A DNA stretch of 62,000 nt, taken from contig NC_081408.1 in the NCBI RefSeq assembly GCF_030272615.1, forward strand, positions 305,841,450-305,903,449, read 5' to 3'. The stretch is from Cryptomeria japonica. Taxonomy: Eukaryota > Streptophyta > Pinopsida > Cupressales > Cupressaceae. Positions 34,413 through 46,229 of this stretch are shown here, piece after piece. The notes under the pieces are model-generated. The model ran no database searches, had not been told where the DNA came from, and saw only the letters and a program-made list of their open reading frames with translations. Every line of letters starts with the position of its first letter. Within the stretch, counting starts at the first letter, position 1. Made by a program: the position numbers and the translations under genes.

Positions 34413-34820
34413 TATATATAGGGATTGAAAATGAAGAATGAAATGTGTGTAAGTATATAAATGAAAAGAAGATAGATAAAAATCATACACCAGTCTTGGG
34501 GGATTATATGAAGATCATTGTAGACTTGTGAAGAAGTAAATAAGTAGTATGATGTGAGTTAAAAGATAAAAGGCTTACACAGTAAAAGCCTTCGATAAGC
34601 ATAAGACTGCAACTTTATTGAAGTAGTGTAATGCAGATATAAAAGAAGATTCATCAAGAGTATATGAAATATAATTAATGTGTAAACATTAAGGAAGATA
34701 AAGGATACAAGGACATCTAAAGCAAGTTGAAGATGTAATACAAGGCATTTCAAGAGAAGAATAAGGTGATTGATAACATTTTGAACAATCCATGATTATT
34801 GTTTGAGGACAAGAAATCTT

Positions 34821-34833
34821 AGGTGGGGTGGGC
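34821..34833 (+). promoter_or_regulatory. Polypurine tract of element C
   Basis: AGGTGGGGTGGGC lies directly before the 3' LTR start TGCAATGTTCCCAC. This is the expected place, although two T residues interrupt it. Confidence 0.65.
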
Positions 34834-37797
34834 TGCAATGTTCCCACTTTGAAATATAATTTAATAATAAATAATAACAAATTTGAAATACAAAAGAATA
34901 AAAACTAAAATATAAAAGACTATAATTAAATAAAATTTAAATTTCGTTAGAGTTAATGAATGGTCAAAAGGCATGAAATGATGATAGGGAGAAACCCATA
35001 GGAGGACCAATTAAAGCTAAGTATAATCTTCTTACTAAGAGACTCCTTCAAATGAGAGAGGAAAGGTTTTGGTTTTCTTGATAAATCCCACTTTCAATGT
35101 TCACAAGCTTCACTCAACCCAAAACTTCCTCCTTGAGCTCTTCCTATCATTTGTTCATACACTTGCTCAAACCCTTAGTATAGGTCTAAACCCCAAATAT
35201 AGAAACTCTGATCATACTGAGCTGTTAGCAGGTTTCCTTGAGTTTTTTCAAATAGATTCCAAAGGTTCTTCAAGACCATTCACCCTTGCACCAATCAGGT
35301 TCACACTTTTTGCAAAACAGGGCTAAAAAGGGCTACTAGCTGAGTAGGCCTAATTTGGAGTATTTTGCTCATTTCGTTCAACGATGGCCAGTACCACCTT
35401 GGGAGTTGATTTGGATGTTTATAAAAATGCAAGAACTCAATTATTTTTCAGGTCTTAGGTTCTATGAGGTGGGTTTTGAGACTGTCCTCAATTTTAGGCT
35501 TAAATGTAGGGTTTGGTGAGGGTTTTAGTTCTTACACCATAGTATCTCACTCCTAAGATTAGTTCAAGTCTCCACACTACTGATAATCCTCTACCACAAC
35601 ATACCAATGCCTTCCCTACCACTAAAAACCAATCATTAAGCCAAACACTTGGCAAACAAACTGAAAAAGAACAAAAACTCTATCAAAATCACTATTTTTC
35701 TGAGTTTTCACTGTCATTTCTACACAATAGAGGGTTAAGACTTCCAAATGTCTGCACCATATCATGAATAGACCTTCAACAAATCAAGTTAATATTTCAT
35801 TTAACAAATAAGGTAAATTCTCCATGCATGGAAAGCTTCAAAGACAATCTTGATGCCAAAAACCATTTTATTTCCCAAAATAGGGAATTCGCTGCCCCTC
35901 ACAAATAGTGACACATAACAATGCAAAATGAGTAAAGTTTAGTGCTCCAATCCCTTAAAAATGCTTCTAGGGAAGGTGCAGACGTCTGTCCATGTTTGTT
36001 TCAACACTTGGTGCTTTAGAATCCAAATTTTGAGCATTAAGGAAGAATATTAGCCAAGTTAGACAACCTGCCTAAGAAGTGCTCAAATTCACCTTTTCCA
36101 TCACAACTGACAGAAAAAACTTAAAATAAAATATGTACAAAGGTCCAAATTGGTCTCCAAGGTTCATTTTTGCTTGGTTACCCATGGAGACCAAGTGTTT
36201 CAACCCATTTTCTTCGACTGGCAAAAACTAAAAGATTTTTTTTGATAAACCAAAACACAGTAAAAACCCTAACACAAAGAATGAAAAACCTTCATAAAAC
36301 CATGAAACAAACTCCCATGAAATAACAGTATGGATATATTTCTCTGTATGAACCGTTATAGCAGATTAAGCTTAAAAAGCATGAAAAACAATCATATTTC
36401 ATTAATTTCCTCTTGCTAATACAAAGCCAACCTATTTACAATGTTTGAAGTGTCCTTATATAGGCACAATAAAAAAATTTCAACCATTATGGCATCCATA
36501 ACTACCTTGTAGAGTGATTTTACAACTTTTCTCACTTTTTGTCAAAATGTTGCTTGACAACAATAGCAATTTTTGACTCTTAGTGCATTTTTAACCTACA
36601 AGACAAATATCTTCCACCTAATAATTTGAGATGGTGTAAAATAAATAAATACACCTACTCCAATTTGTTTCTAGGCTTGTTACAAGGTTTTTAACACATT
36701 TTCACTATAATGCCATTTTTGGCTTACAAGGCACTATGGGCCAAAAATGGGAAGAAAACTTGTGAAAACTTTGGTAAACCACTCTAAGATAAACCTAAAC
36801 CATAATGAAACCTAAAAAAAACACTTGGACTCTTACAATAGTCCTTTATTCAATTCATGATCCCATCAAGATCAAACAAGCCAAAATTGTGAAGGTGCTC
36901 CTGCACTAAATGATAAGTTGCGACTCCCCCAAATATGAGGTATAAAAGGGAGAAGAGAACTCATTTGAAGGGGAGATAATTTTGGAATCATAAGTGCAGA
37001 TCTAATTTAAATAAGAAGTGTAGATCTGATTGTGAAAGGTTGTGTCCCTTCCAAAGGGCATAAATAATGAAGAGTTGCACTCTTTCAAAGGGTGCTAATG
37101 GTGAAAGGGTGTCTCTTGTCAAAGGGCATCAATGATGAAGAGGTGTGACCTCTCCCTCACATGGAGAGATATAATGGAAAGGAATCAAAAGCTTCCAATG
37201 ACATCATGATCAATCAGATCAGATCGAATCATAACTATTATTAATTTACCGGTATTAACATCCTTGTTTTTGGTGGTATGCATGGGGATGTGCTTAATAT
37301 GTATGCTTAATCTATGAAGCCTGATAATGTTCTTATAAAGAATTTAATAGTAATATTAATATGGAATGTAATATGCATGACAATCATACTTAATTTTATA
37401 TACATTCATAGTATATGAAAGACTATTATATTAATGACCCATTCCTTAATCAATCTCTATTTCCCTTCATGAGGATAGGTTGATTTTGCTAGGGAGAAGT
37501 AGATTAATACCTCACAAGATAGGTACTCCCAAGATGGGTATGAACAAAGTCCTCAAACCTTAAGGGAACCTACTTGTAGACTGGTTTCCAAGCATCCTAT
37601 GACAAGTAACTCCCCATCATCCATTAGGGTTGATGACTAAGAAAGGAGTAAGGATCAGGGCTTAAGTATACTAATTGTCAAATGTATTATGAATCCTAAT
37701 TTTTCCTTAATTCAAAAATCTTATTGAAGACATAATAATGCACAGTGATGTATGTTAATCATTGGGAGTTGTTAGCCTCCCAATATGGGACATTACA
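34834..37797 (+). repeat. 3' LTR of element C, interrupted by a 1.9-kb insertion
   Basis: The LTR parts are 34,834-34,982 and 36,915-37,797. It starts TGCAATGTTCCCAC and ends GGGACATTACA. Without the insertion it is about 1.03 kb, matching the 5' LTR. Confidence 0.85.
34983..36907. mobile_element. Insertion of 1,925 bp in the element C LTR, class unknown
   Basis: The 5' LTR shows the empty site. In the 3' LTR the word AAATGAT occurs on both sides (34,976-34,982 and 36,908-36,914). The insert starts GATAGGGAGAAACCC and ends GGTGCTCCTGCACT. It shows no terminal inverted repeat, no poly(A), no LTR and no recognisable ORF longer than about 85 codons. A 7-bp duplication is unusual for LTR elements; a DNA transposon with eroded ends, or a captured filler, are possible. 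Family not recognised. Confidence 0.7.
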
Positions 37798-40200
37798 TCA
37801 TCTTTGATGAAATAGAAGATTTTCAAATTTTCACTTTGAATTGTCTATTCCATTGAAATCGGACACAATCACATAGATATTTGTGATTGTTACTTTAAGC
37901 TTTACATGAATATCAAGTATAGTGCAAGGAACAATCTTATAAACAAGGAATAGATTATAGATCTTTTTATCCCAAAATATTTTAGAGGTCATCATTATCA
38001 ATAACCATGATAATTGCAAGCAATATATGTATTTGAGCAATACACTACTTGTTCACTTTAATGGCCAGAGTTCTAGTGGCACTATTAATATCAACATTTC
38101 CATGAAGGTAGCTATAACAACATGAAGAAGCATCACTAATACATAATATCAACTAAAATAACATAAAATCCTCAAAATATCAGATGTTTATCCAAAACCA
38201 AAGAGTAGTGGAAAAAACAAAACATTGATAGGTAGAGCCATTCCATCTTGCCTACACACATACGTGTGCACACACACAAATGTATGCATGCATTTATGTA
38301 TGGGAGGGATTGAGAAATGTAGGAAGAAGAGAAAAGTATTGACAACAACAAAGATGGTTTTGCCATGCTCTAAATAATAAAGGAGAGAGATTGTGTGGGA
38401 TGGGGAAATGTAGGAAGAAGATAAAATTGTTGGTAACTACAAAGATGGTCTTGCCATGCCTCTAAATAATAAGGGGGCCTAGCTGCTTGACCTCCACATG
38501 ATATTTGAAGTAGAAATCAGAGTTTTGATATACACATTTTATTTTCTTTTTCTCTTTTTTGGAGAGGAGTTTTTTCTCATAAAGGTTTTTTTCTTTTCTT
38601 TAATTATGAGAGATTGTATTTTTTTTACATGGGTACCTCATCGAGCCTTGTTTCAAGGACCCATCCTTCATGTATTCATACATCCATCTTTGCATTCATC
38701 ATTAGGGTTTTATCTTCTCCCTAAGTTAATATTAAGAGGGGTTTTAGAGTAATAGGTTAATCACCTAGTTAATTATCATTAATTAATTGGGAACCCTTTA
38801 ATTTATTCACTTAAGCTAAACTTAAGAATTTGTTTTTTATATTTAGATTGAGCTAATTATAGGCTATGTTGTTCTCTAATTTAATCCCCGTAAGGTTTTA
38901 TATCTTGAGTTTATCTCTCCTTTTAATAAGGATTGACTATTCATTGTAATTATCAATCCAGGTTTATTTAATCATTCAATAATACGCATATCAATCATGC
39001 TTTCTTGGATCAATCTATGTCTCAAGATTGTGTACTACATGATGATGGATTTTTCTCTTCAATTGTGATATGCATTTTGATTGTATGTGATTCCTAGGAG
39101 TTGTGGAATTGGCTATAATTTTTTACATGGTATTAGAGCTAAATATCCGCTCTTACAAAAACACAATTGTTTCAATGGGACATGACTTATTGTCTTATTT
39201 ATGTAAAATAGAAAAAAATACATCTTCTTGGCATAAAATCTCTTCTCTAATACATTATAGTTTTTTCAAAACTTTTAAATAAAAAATTAGTATTTTTTTA
39301 ACAAGACAATTGACCTTATATTTTTGTGTTAATGACATTTTTTAGTAAAAAGTAAAAAATAATTAAACTATTTAAAAAATATAGTTTTAAAAATTACATT
39401 TATAGAAATACAAAATTCTTATTTCAAAATTAAAGAAAAAAATTAATTACATGAGTGTGAGTTGTGAAAATAACAATTTACTTGATAATTTTGCTTTAAA
39501 GGGATTGTACATTATTAGACACTTCTAGTAGGAAAAGTTGTGGATCACATCTAATTTAGTTCAAATGAATCTAGCTAGACAATATGTTTGACAAAAAAAT
39601 ATTTTTTAGTTGAAAATGCTTAAATTCACTTGTATTGATAGGCTGGCCAAAAGTGTGACACAACTTTGAACTTTTATCCAATAAAATGTTTAAAATATAT
39701 TTTCCTTGTCATATGGCAAGCTTGAAACATTTAGAGCCTAATGCAAATTCCTTTTAATAGAAAAATGGCCGATTAGTCTAACATTGGGCATTAAAATAGA
39801 AAATGAGTTTATGAAGTTGAAGGGGGTATTGTTATTGCATTAGAATCCTAGTCCACTATATTGCATGGCTATATCATACATTCAATTTGTGTTCATTGTG
39901 GTCAAATCAAATTGTCCAAAGGATTGACTATTTAAGGAGATGAAATTTGACTAACAAGCTCATAAATAATGTCTCTAGATACAGTTTACCCAAAAGTGGG
40001 TACATTACACAAGCCACCCATATAGATTAGATTTACAAATATGTCCTTGAATCAATGGGTGAACAAATAGATTACTATTTAAGAACTGTTGATTTATAGA
40101 TCTAATTTTTTTAGTATGATAAATTATTTTATAATATTTATAATAATAATTTATTAATCAATTGAAAGGAAAATACTTTTTATTTATTTATTATATTAAT
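37798..40200. other. Non-coding DNA between elements C and E
   Basis: No gene is seen. A roughly 75-bp local duplication occurs at about 38,312-38,375 and 38,402-38,470 (GAAATGTAGGAAGAAGA...AAAGATGGT...TTGCCATGC). A tract of T-rich DNA covers 38,520-38,640. An orphan tRNA-Met type primer site occurs at 39,128. The rest is AT-rich and unremarkable. Confidence 0.55.
39128..39139 (+). promoter_or_regulatory. Orphan primer-binding-site-like sequence
   Basis: TGGTATTAGAGC follows TTTTTTACA, as in the junction of an LTR end and an initiator tRNA-Met primer site. It matches TGGTATCAGAGC at 11 of 12 bases. No matching partner LTR or coding region was identified nearby, so this may be the relic of a degraded LTR element ending at 39,127. 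Confidence 0.45.
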
Positions 40201-41429
40201 TGTGCTATGCTCAAATACATCATTGCTAAATAGGAAATAAGGACAATCACAAATTCCTTAACTATCTAAGCAATTCAAACATAAAACCAATGAAATAATG
40301 CAATTAAGAAATAGGAATGTAAAATATATTAATCAAAACTTCCTATTCCATGATCGCATATGGCTTCCATTGCTCTTCTTCTCTCTGTGGTATGATGACT
40401 CTCAGATATTGCACTGGCAACTTGCAATTGACACAAAGATTTGAAGTTCATGATCTAGAGAAATTGTGAGGATTAAATGCTTAATTTATAGATTTTTGGA
40501 TGAGATTGATTGAAAGGTGGAACAAATTGATCAAGAGGTCGAACTCAGGTGAGCTCACATGCTGATTGATAGTTGAACTACTCACTTGGAGGTGAAACAG
40601 AATAAATTGAATAGATTAATTGAGTCAACTGATTGAGAAAAAGCTAACTAAAAGAAGAAAAGGAATGATTGGAAGAAATAAAAAAGATGACAAAGCTAAC
40701 TAGAAGATGAAAATAGAGACTAGAGAGATAAATGATTTAATTAATTAATTTAGCATGTGCTTGCACTTTAACTTAGATTTTCAATTTAATCTTTGCATGA
40801 AATTTAATTCAAATAATTGAATTTATTTTAAATTCAATTTAGTATTTGAATATATTTAGAACTTGACTTTGATTTTCAATTTGGTTTTTGAAATCATGCA
40901 CATGTATTTGAATTTAAAAGAAATTAGAAGAATATGAAATTAAATGAAATTAGATGAAATTAGAATTTGGGGATTTGGAAATGGAAGAATTAATTAGTTA
41001 ATTAAATAATTTAAAGAAACTATTTAACTATGTAGAAATAGAATTTTATTAAATAATAAAGATTATTTAAATTAAAGGATTAAATTACAATTAATTAAAT
41101 AATAAATATTTAATAAATATTTAGAAAAGGGTTAATGACTAGATGATTAGAGATAGAAATTGAGAATATAATTATTTAAATAATAAAGATTATTTAAATT
41201 GGGGAATTAATTAGAATTAATTAAATAACAAATATTTAATTAATATTTAGAAAATGGTTAAAATGATTAAATGATGGTAGAATAGGAAATATAATAATTA
41301 GTAAGATGATGAGGAAATATGAAATTAGAAGAAGAAGATTAATTAACTTAATTAAATAATTAAAGAATTATTTAATCAATTAGAGGAATAACTAGTACAT
41401 GATCAATGAGACATTTTTAGGTGTCTACA
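40201..41429 (-). repeat. Probable 3' LTR of element E
   Basis: On the minus strand it starts TGTAGACACC right after a polypurine tract. It has an AATTAAAT-rich U3 like the LTR of D and a TATA-like CTATAAATTAAG at about 40,480-40,491. The end is uncertain; TGTGCTATGC on the plus strand at 40,201 would give a CA end and a length near 1.2 kb. Confidence 0.6.
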
Positions 41430-41445
41430 TTTTCCCCTCTTTGAG
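41430..41445 (-). promoter_or_regulatory. Polypurine tract of element E
   Basis: The minus strand reads CTCAAAGAGGGGAAAA directly before TGTAGACACC. Its position next to the LTR start supports it as plus-strand primer. Confidence 0.75.
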
Positions 41446-41704
41446 ACAATGCCGAAATGACGTTGTTTCAAAGAAAATGAAAATTCTGCCCCAGTATGCC
41501 TTGGTACCACTGTATAGTGTAAATATGCCCCCTCGGAAAAGGTGGTCGAAAAATTCAAAAAATGAGATCATGTTTTCGATATCAGTGTAATAAGCAATCG
41601 TGTGAAGTTTTGTGCGATTTCAAGATCGTTTGAGTAGGCTACAAGTTGTTTGAAGTTGGCGAGGTCCATGGGTGTTGAGTTGTCAAAAAACGCTAATTTT
41701 GAGC

Positions 41705-41712
41705 TATAAATA
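41705..41712 (+). promoter_or_regulatory. TATA box of the antisense PMD gene
   Basis: TATAAATA lies about 95 bases upstream of the ATG of the PMD gene, on the strand opposite to pol of element E. Spacing fits a plant core promoter with a leader of roughly 65 nt. Confidence 0.65.
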
Positions 41713-41804
41713 GAGATTTTAGGTTTTCATTTGCTCATTTGGTATTTGGTAAGTTATTTGTTTTCTTTGCAAATCTTGTGCTTTCTTTCGAGTATTTGAT
41801 CATC

Positions 41805-43650
41805 ATGGTTGGTTATAGAGCTCGATTGCACCTATCTGACCGAGTACGTTCATATCAGAGACCTCCTGGGACTGGCAGCATGGTATTTTTCTAAATTTTT
41901 CCTGATATTTTGCCTGTTTTTTGCTATTTTAGAATTTTTTTCTAGTGTTCAATTTTTCCTTTGCATCACGCAATCACCTGTCGGTTTTTACAAATTCGTG
42001 CTTAATGTTATGCAAATGCTCATAATGTCACACATTAGCCATTAACGTTATACATTAGTGCACAATGTTACACATTCGTTGATTTCTTTACGCAATAGTG
42101 TTGATTGTTATGTATGCGCTCCTTTCATTATGCATTCGCTATAAACGTTACACATAAGCCATAATTGTACCGCATTAGTAGTAAACGTCACACATTCATT
42201 GTATGTGAATGTTTTTATCACATGTCTAATAATTTTTTTTGTTTTTTATGTTCTCGTAATCCGATATTTGCCATTTTGAACTTTTTCTCTTTACAGGAGA
42301 ACATTGGAGTGCTATACTGCCAACAGAGCAGACCCAATGGACTTGATCTTCGTGCTGATTTACTTGATGAGGAGATTGAGCATATCCAACAACTTGGTTT
42401 AAACTATGTGTTACACTTTCCAGAGGTGACGGCCAACACGGCCATGATTACAACATTGATAGAGCGGTGGCATTCCAAGACATGTTCTTTCCATCTTCTG
42501 ACCGGGGAGGCATCCATTACCTTAGAGGATGTATGGCGTATACTGCGTATTTTGATTCATGGTGAGAGAGTTGTGTATGTCCATGACGATGGCATTGTTG
42601 GATTGTGTGCACTTTTCAAGTGTGAGATACAGGACTTGCAGATCAGTGGTCGATATGACATCCCTTGGGCTCAGTTAGATTATGATGACATGACTATTCT
42701 ATTATGTAGTATTAGTGGTGGTTTGTTGTTACTTGACAGACAAGGTCATAGATTTCCAGTGGGATGGGGCAGAGTGCTCCATGATATGATTGTTCATCGA
42801 CGAGTATATGCTTGGGGTCCATGTCTTCTTGCCATGTTGTACTATCAGATGCATGGGATTGTATATCTTGGGTATTGGTCTATTAGTTGTGGTGTGACAC
42901 TGCTCCAGACTTGGGCATGGGAGCATATTTCTACTTCGAGGCCTGTTACTCATGTTGATTTGCAGCCTAGTGAGCCTTATACTTTTAGGTACACAATAGG
43001 TATCAGACACAGGGGTTCAGGTAACACCTTGTATCAGAGACATTAGTTTGACATACTTCAGCATTTTATTTGGAGACCATACTTAGATTGCCCCAGTTGG
43101 GTGGATGGTGTAGTACACTTGCCTTTCTGCCGACAACAGAGGTATCTGATCGGTAGGACTTTTGAGATGCAACGGATTATAGAGATGTATCTCCTGGGTC
43201 GGGTATTGAGATAGTTTGGAGAGGTACAAGTGGCACCAGTTGTTACTGCTTACTTTGCTCGTGTATCTCGGGAGGTATCTGATTGGGGGGTGTGCATACA
43301 ACTACATGTTGCTTCTCCCCAAGGCCACAACTTGCCCAAGACCAAATCTCGATCAACAGAAGATGTGAAGGGCATATGACCAACACTTTGCTCTGGGTAC
43401 CGATGCATGGAGTCAGTCTGACAGACTTTACTACGCTGCACAGGAGGCTTTTTATTACCAACAACTTTATCATAACACTGTTCCTGAGGGATAGAGAGCT
43501 CCTAGTTTTAGTGTTGTTAGAGGTCATTCCGGTTCTAGTAGGACTTCCACATGGAGGACCAGCAGTGGTGGTGTTATGGGACCACCTCGACATCTTGGGA
43601 TAGGACCTAGTGGATAGGATCCACCTGCTGACAGAGGCAGTGTTGGTTGA
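41805..43650 (+). pseudogene. Plant mobile domain (PMD / MAIN-like) gene, antisense within element E
   Basis: Exon 1 (41,805-41,882, 26 codons) starts MVGYRARLHLSDRVR and ends at a GT donor (ATG|GTATTT). Exon 2 starts after CTTTACAG at 42,297, in phase. The PMD (PF10536 type) is recognisable from RWHSKTCSFHLLTGEASITL, LEDVWRILRI, DGIVGLCALF, WGRVLHDMIVHRR and GPCLLAMLYYQMHGI. PMD proteins occur both as host genes (MAIN family, silencing and meristem maintenance) and inside transposable elements. Breaks: TAG at 43,044 and 43,212, TGA at 43,377, with a frame change near there. A Tyr/Gln-rich then Gly/Ser-rich tail (YYQQLYHNTVPEG...TSSGGVMGPP) continues in a shifted frame to about 43,650. It probably served the element; the exact role is unknown. 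Confidence 0.85.
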
Positions 43651-46229
43651 GACATTTTGATCATGTTATTTGAGCTTCGGGCCTGTTTATTGTATTCATA
43701 CACATTATCATTTTTGAGTTATATATATATGATATGCAGTTTTTGGCAACGATCTAGTTATGCTTTGTTTTCCATGTATGCTTATATGATGCTATGAGTT
43801 ATATGATGTATATCTATTTGATTCTATATGATTCATGAATGTAATAGTTACTACATGTATGTATCAATAATGTTGATGAATGCAATGGTATCTTATAATG
43901 TATGCATATTAAACTGATATTTATGAATGCAATGGTATCCATATGAATGCATATATTTTTTTGTATGATAATGCCAGAATAAATTTTTAACTTAGATGTA
44001 CCTTGAAGAAATGTTAGTAAGATGATTGAGAGAAGAGATTGATGAAAGAATCAATGTTAGAAAGAATGCGATTTAGAGAGAAGATGGGAAATCAACAAAC
44101 TATCAAGAAACACATGAGATGAGAATGAAATTGAAAGAATCATGAACCTGTGTCAAATATTTTATTGTGCAACATATATTCATCATTGAGCCTTATTATT
44201 GAACAATGAAGCTTAGCACATCAGGGTATAAGGAACCAAGATGTAAGATATTTCATTGTAGAAACAAACACATAGCAGACAAGGAGTGAATCCTCCATTC
44301 TAGGAAATACACTAGGGGTCGAGGTATGTGTGGCATTCAATAGCTGAATGCTCCTATCACAGACACCCACTAGAGCAATTTCTCTAGAACTTCATCGATT
44401 CACACCACAAACAACAAATAAAGAAAAAGATAACGCCCATCATGGCTCCTCTAGTCACATGTGGACATCCTTGAGTAGCATAGGAGCATAATCTGTCGCC
44501 AAATGATAAAAGATAAAGACTAACGCAGACAAAATTCAGCAGCTATACTGACCTTGTGCCTTCGTTCTCAGTTGCTTGATGTGACGGTTGATAATGTCTG
44601 ATCTCAGAAAGTTGCAGACCCCGTTTAAGACTAACTTGTCTGATTTTGAGTGTATCCTCTTTTGTTTAAGACAAGATAATGATCACTTTGATATGGATAT
44701 GATTTGATTGATAAGACAGTTTGATCAGTTGATTGTAGATGTTTGATTGGATAGTCGTATCCTTTGTTAACTTCGTGTGAAATGTTTGTTGGATATCTGC
44801 TAGGGTATTTGTTTCTCGCAAGACATTTTATTGCAAGTTTTTTGATTGATTTTTGACTTTTTAGTTCTTTTCCAAGAGCTTTTTTGATGTTTTTGGATTA
44901 CGTGGATCGATATTTGAATGTTTTTGACTATTTTTTCAGGACATTATATGGATGTTTTTGGTATTTTTTCAAGACCTTTTCTAGATGTTTTTGGATTTTT
45001 GAAGGATTTTCCCATGTTTTTGGATTGATTTGAATGTTTTTGGATTGATTTGAATGTTTTTCCAATGTTTTTGGATTTTTAATTTTTCAATATTTTTGGA
45101 TTTTGAGTTTTTCAATGTTTTTTGGATTTTGAGTTTTTCAATGTTTTTGGATTTTGAAGGACTTTTTACGATGTTTAGGATTTTTTTAGGATCATATTTG
45201 ATTTTTAGGATTTTTTTAGTTATGCCCCCAGTGTGCAGATCTATATGACATGATGATCTACAGAATGCATGTGGAGACAATGAATTTTTGACATGACCTA
45301 TGTTAATGCAATATGCATGATGAAGATGCATTTCCTATTCGAACAAGGTTGACTGTGTTTCTTTAGCCTTTTGTCATACACCAATTGAAATGGAGGTGCA
45401 AAACATTTCATAGATAAGTGGTCAATCGATCTTTAAGGTCCTTTGGAACATCCAACTCAACACACTTAGTGACTAGAATTTACAAATGGAGACACGGAAA
45501 ACTTCCCCATTGGTTCTTGAAACTTTGATCTTCTTTTGCCCATGTGTGTGCAGATGAGTTAATTCCTGCTCTTATGTTCACTAAAGATCCTTAGCATCCT
45601 ATATGAATAGCTACATGGATTATCCTAACTTCAAAAGCATCCCGGATAGAGCCTCACTGCCAGCAAGCTTTTAGACCTTTGACGAGGGTATAGACTGTAA
45701 TTTATTAAATATTGCTCCATTGCCAATAGGCGTTCATAGCCCTGATGGAGTTATTTGCATATTCTCATAGTCAAGATTTTTTGTCGCACTTGCATTTGTG
45801 ATATTTTAGTTATATATCATTGTTCTTTTGACTTGAGCTGAATTTGGAATAACTCTTTTTCCTTTTTATTTTCTTGCCTTGACTTGTAAGTAATGAAACC
45901 TACTTGGGTGTGACAATTACAACAACGCTGAAGTAGAATTTTAGATTTTTCACTTGTCATATGATCAACTAGGTGTCTAGAATGAATTAGAGATATTCTT
46001 AATATGTTTGAGATATAGCAATTGAGAGATTTTGGGTTAACAAGTCTCAAATAGTGAAATCACTACCCAACCATAAGTAAAGTGTCGTCATAGGGTAATG
46101 TTGAAAATGAATGACCTTAGAACCTCAAAGACTCCATGTCTGAATATCTAAGAAAGAAGATGACCCTTGTTTATCTTGAATGCAAACGAATGATAAACTT
46201 GAACAATTGCCTTGTTTTATTGATGTTGC
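43651..46229 (-). other. Element E 3' region between pol and the antisense gene
   Basis: There is no gene. 43,700-44,000 is rich in TATGATG/ATGCATAT words, as is the matching place in D (about 61,500-61,860, opposite strand). 44,880-45,210 consists of degenerate GTTTTTGGATT/GAATGTTTTTGG words, the reverse complement of the CCAAAAACATTCAAAA words of D at 59,350-59,830. The minus strand reads ACTGGGGGCATAACT near 45,230, resembling ACTGGGGGCAATG of D at about 59,660. Confidence 0.65.

Larger units (their letters stand above)
32398..37797 (+). mobile_element. Element C: non-coding LTR retroelement (LARD/TRIM-like)
   Basis: The LTRs are 32,398-33,419 and 34,834-37,797 (the second interrupted by 1.9 kb), both ending GGACATTACA. 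A tRNA-Met type primer site at 33,422-33,432 and a G-rich polypurine tract at 34,821-34,833 frame an interior of only 1.4 kb with no coding sequence. It is therefore a non-autonomous element. The flanking 5-mers (GTATA left, TCATC right) do not match, so the target duplication is eroded or the element is recombinant. Confidence 0.85.

Noticed and set aside
43083-43603. Minus-strand frames of 60-116 codons and a plus-strand frame within the PMD gene
   Set aside because: They overlap the recognised PMD reading frame and have no domain of their own.
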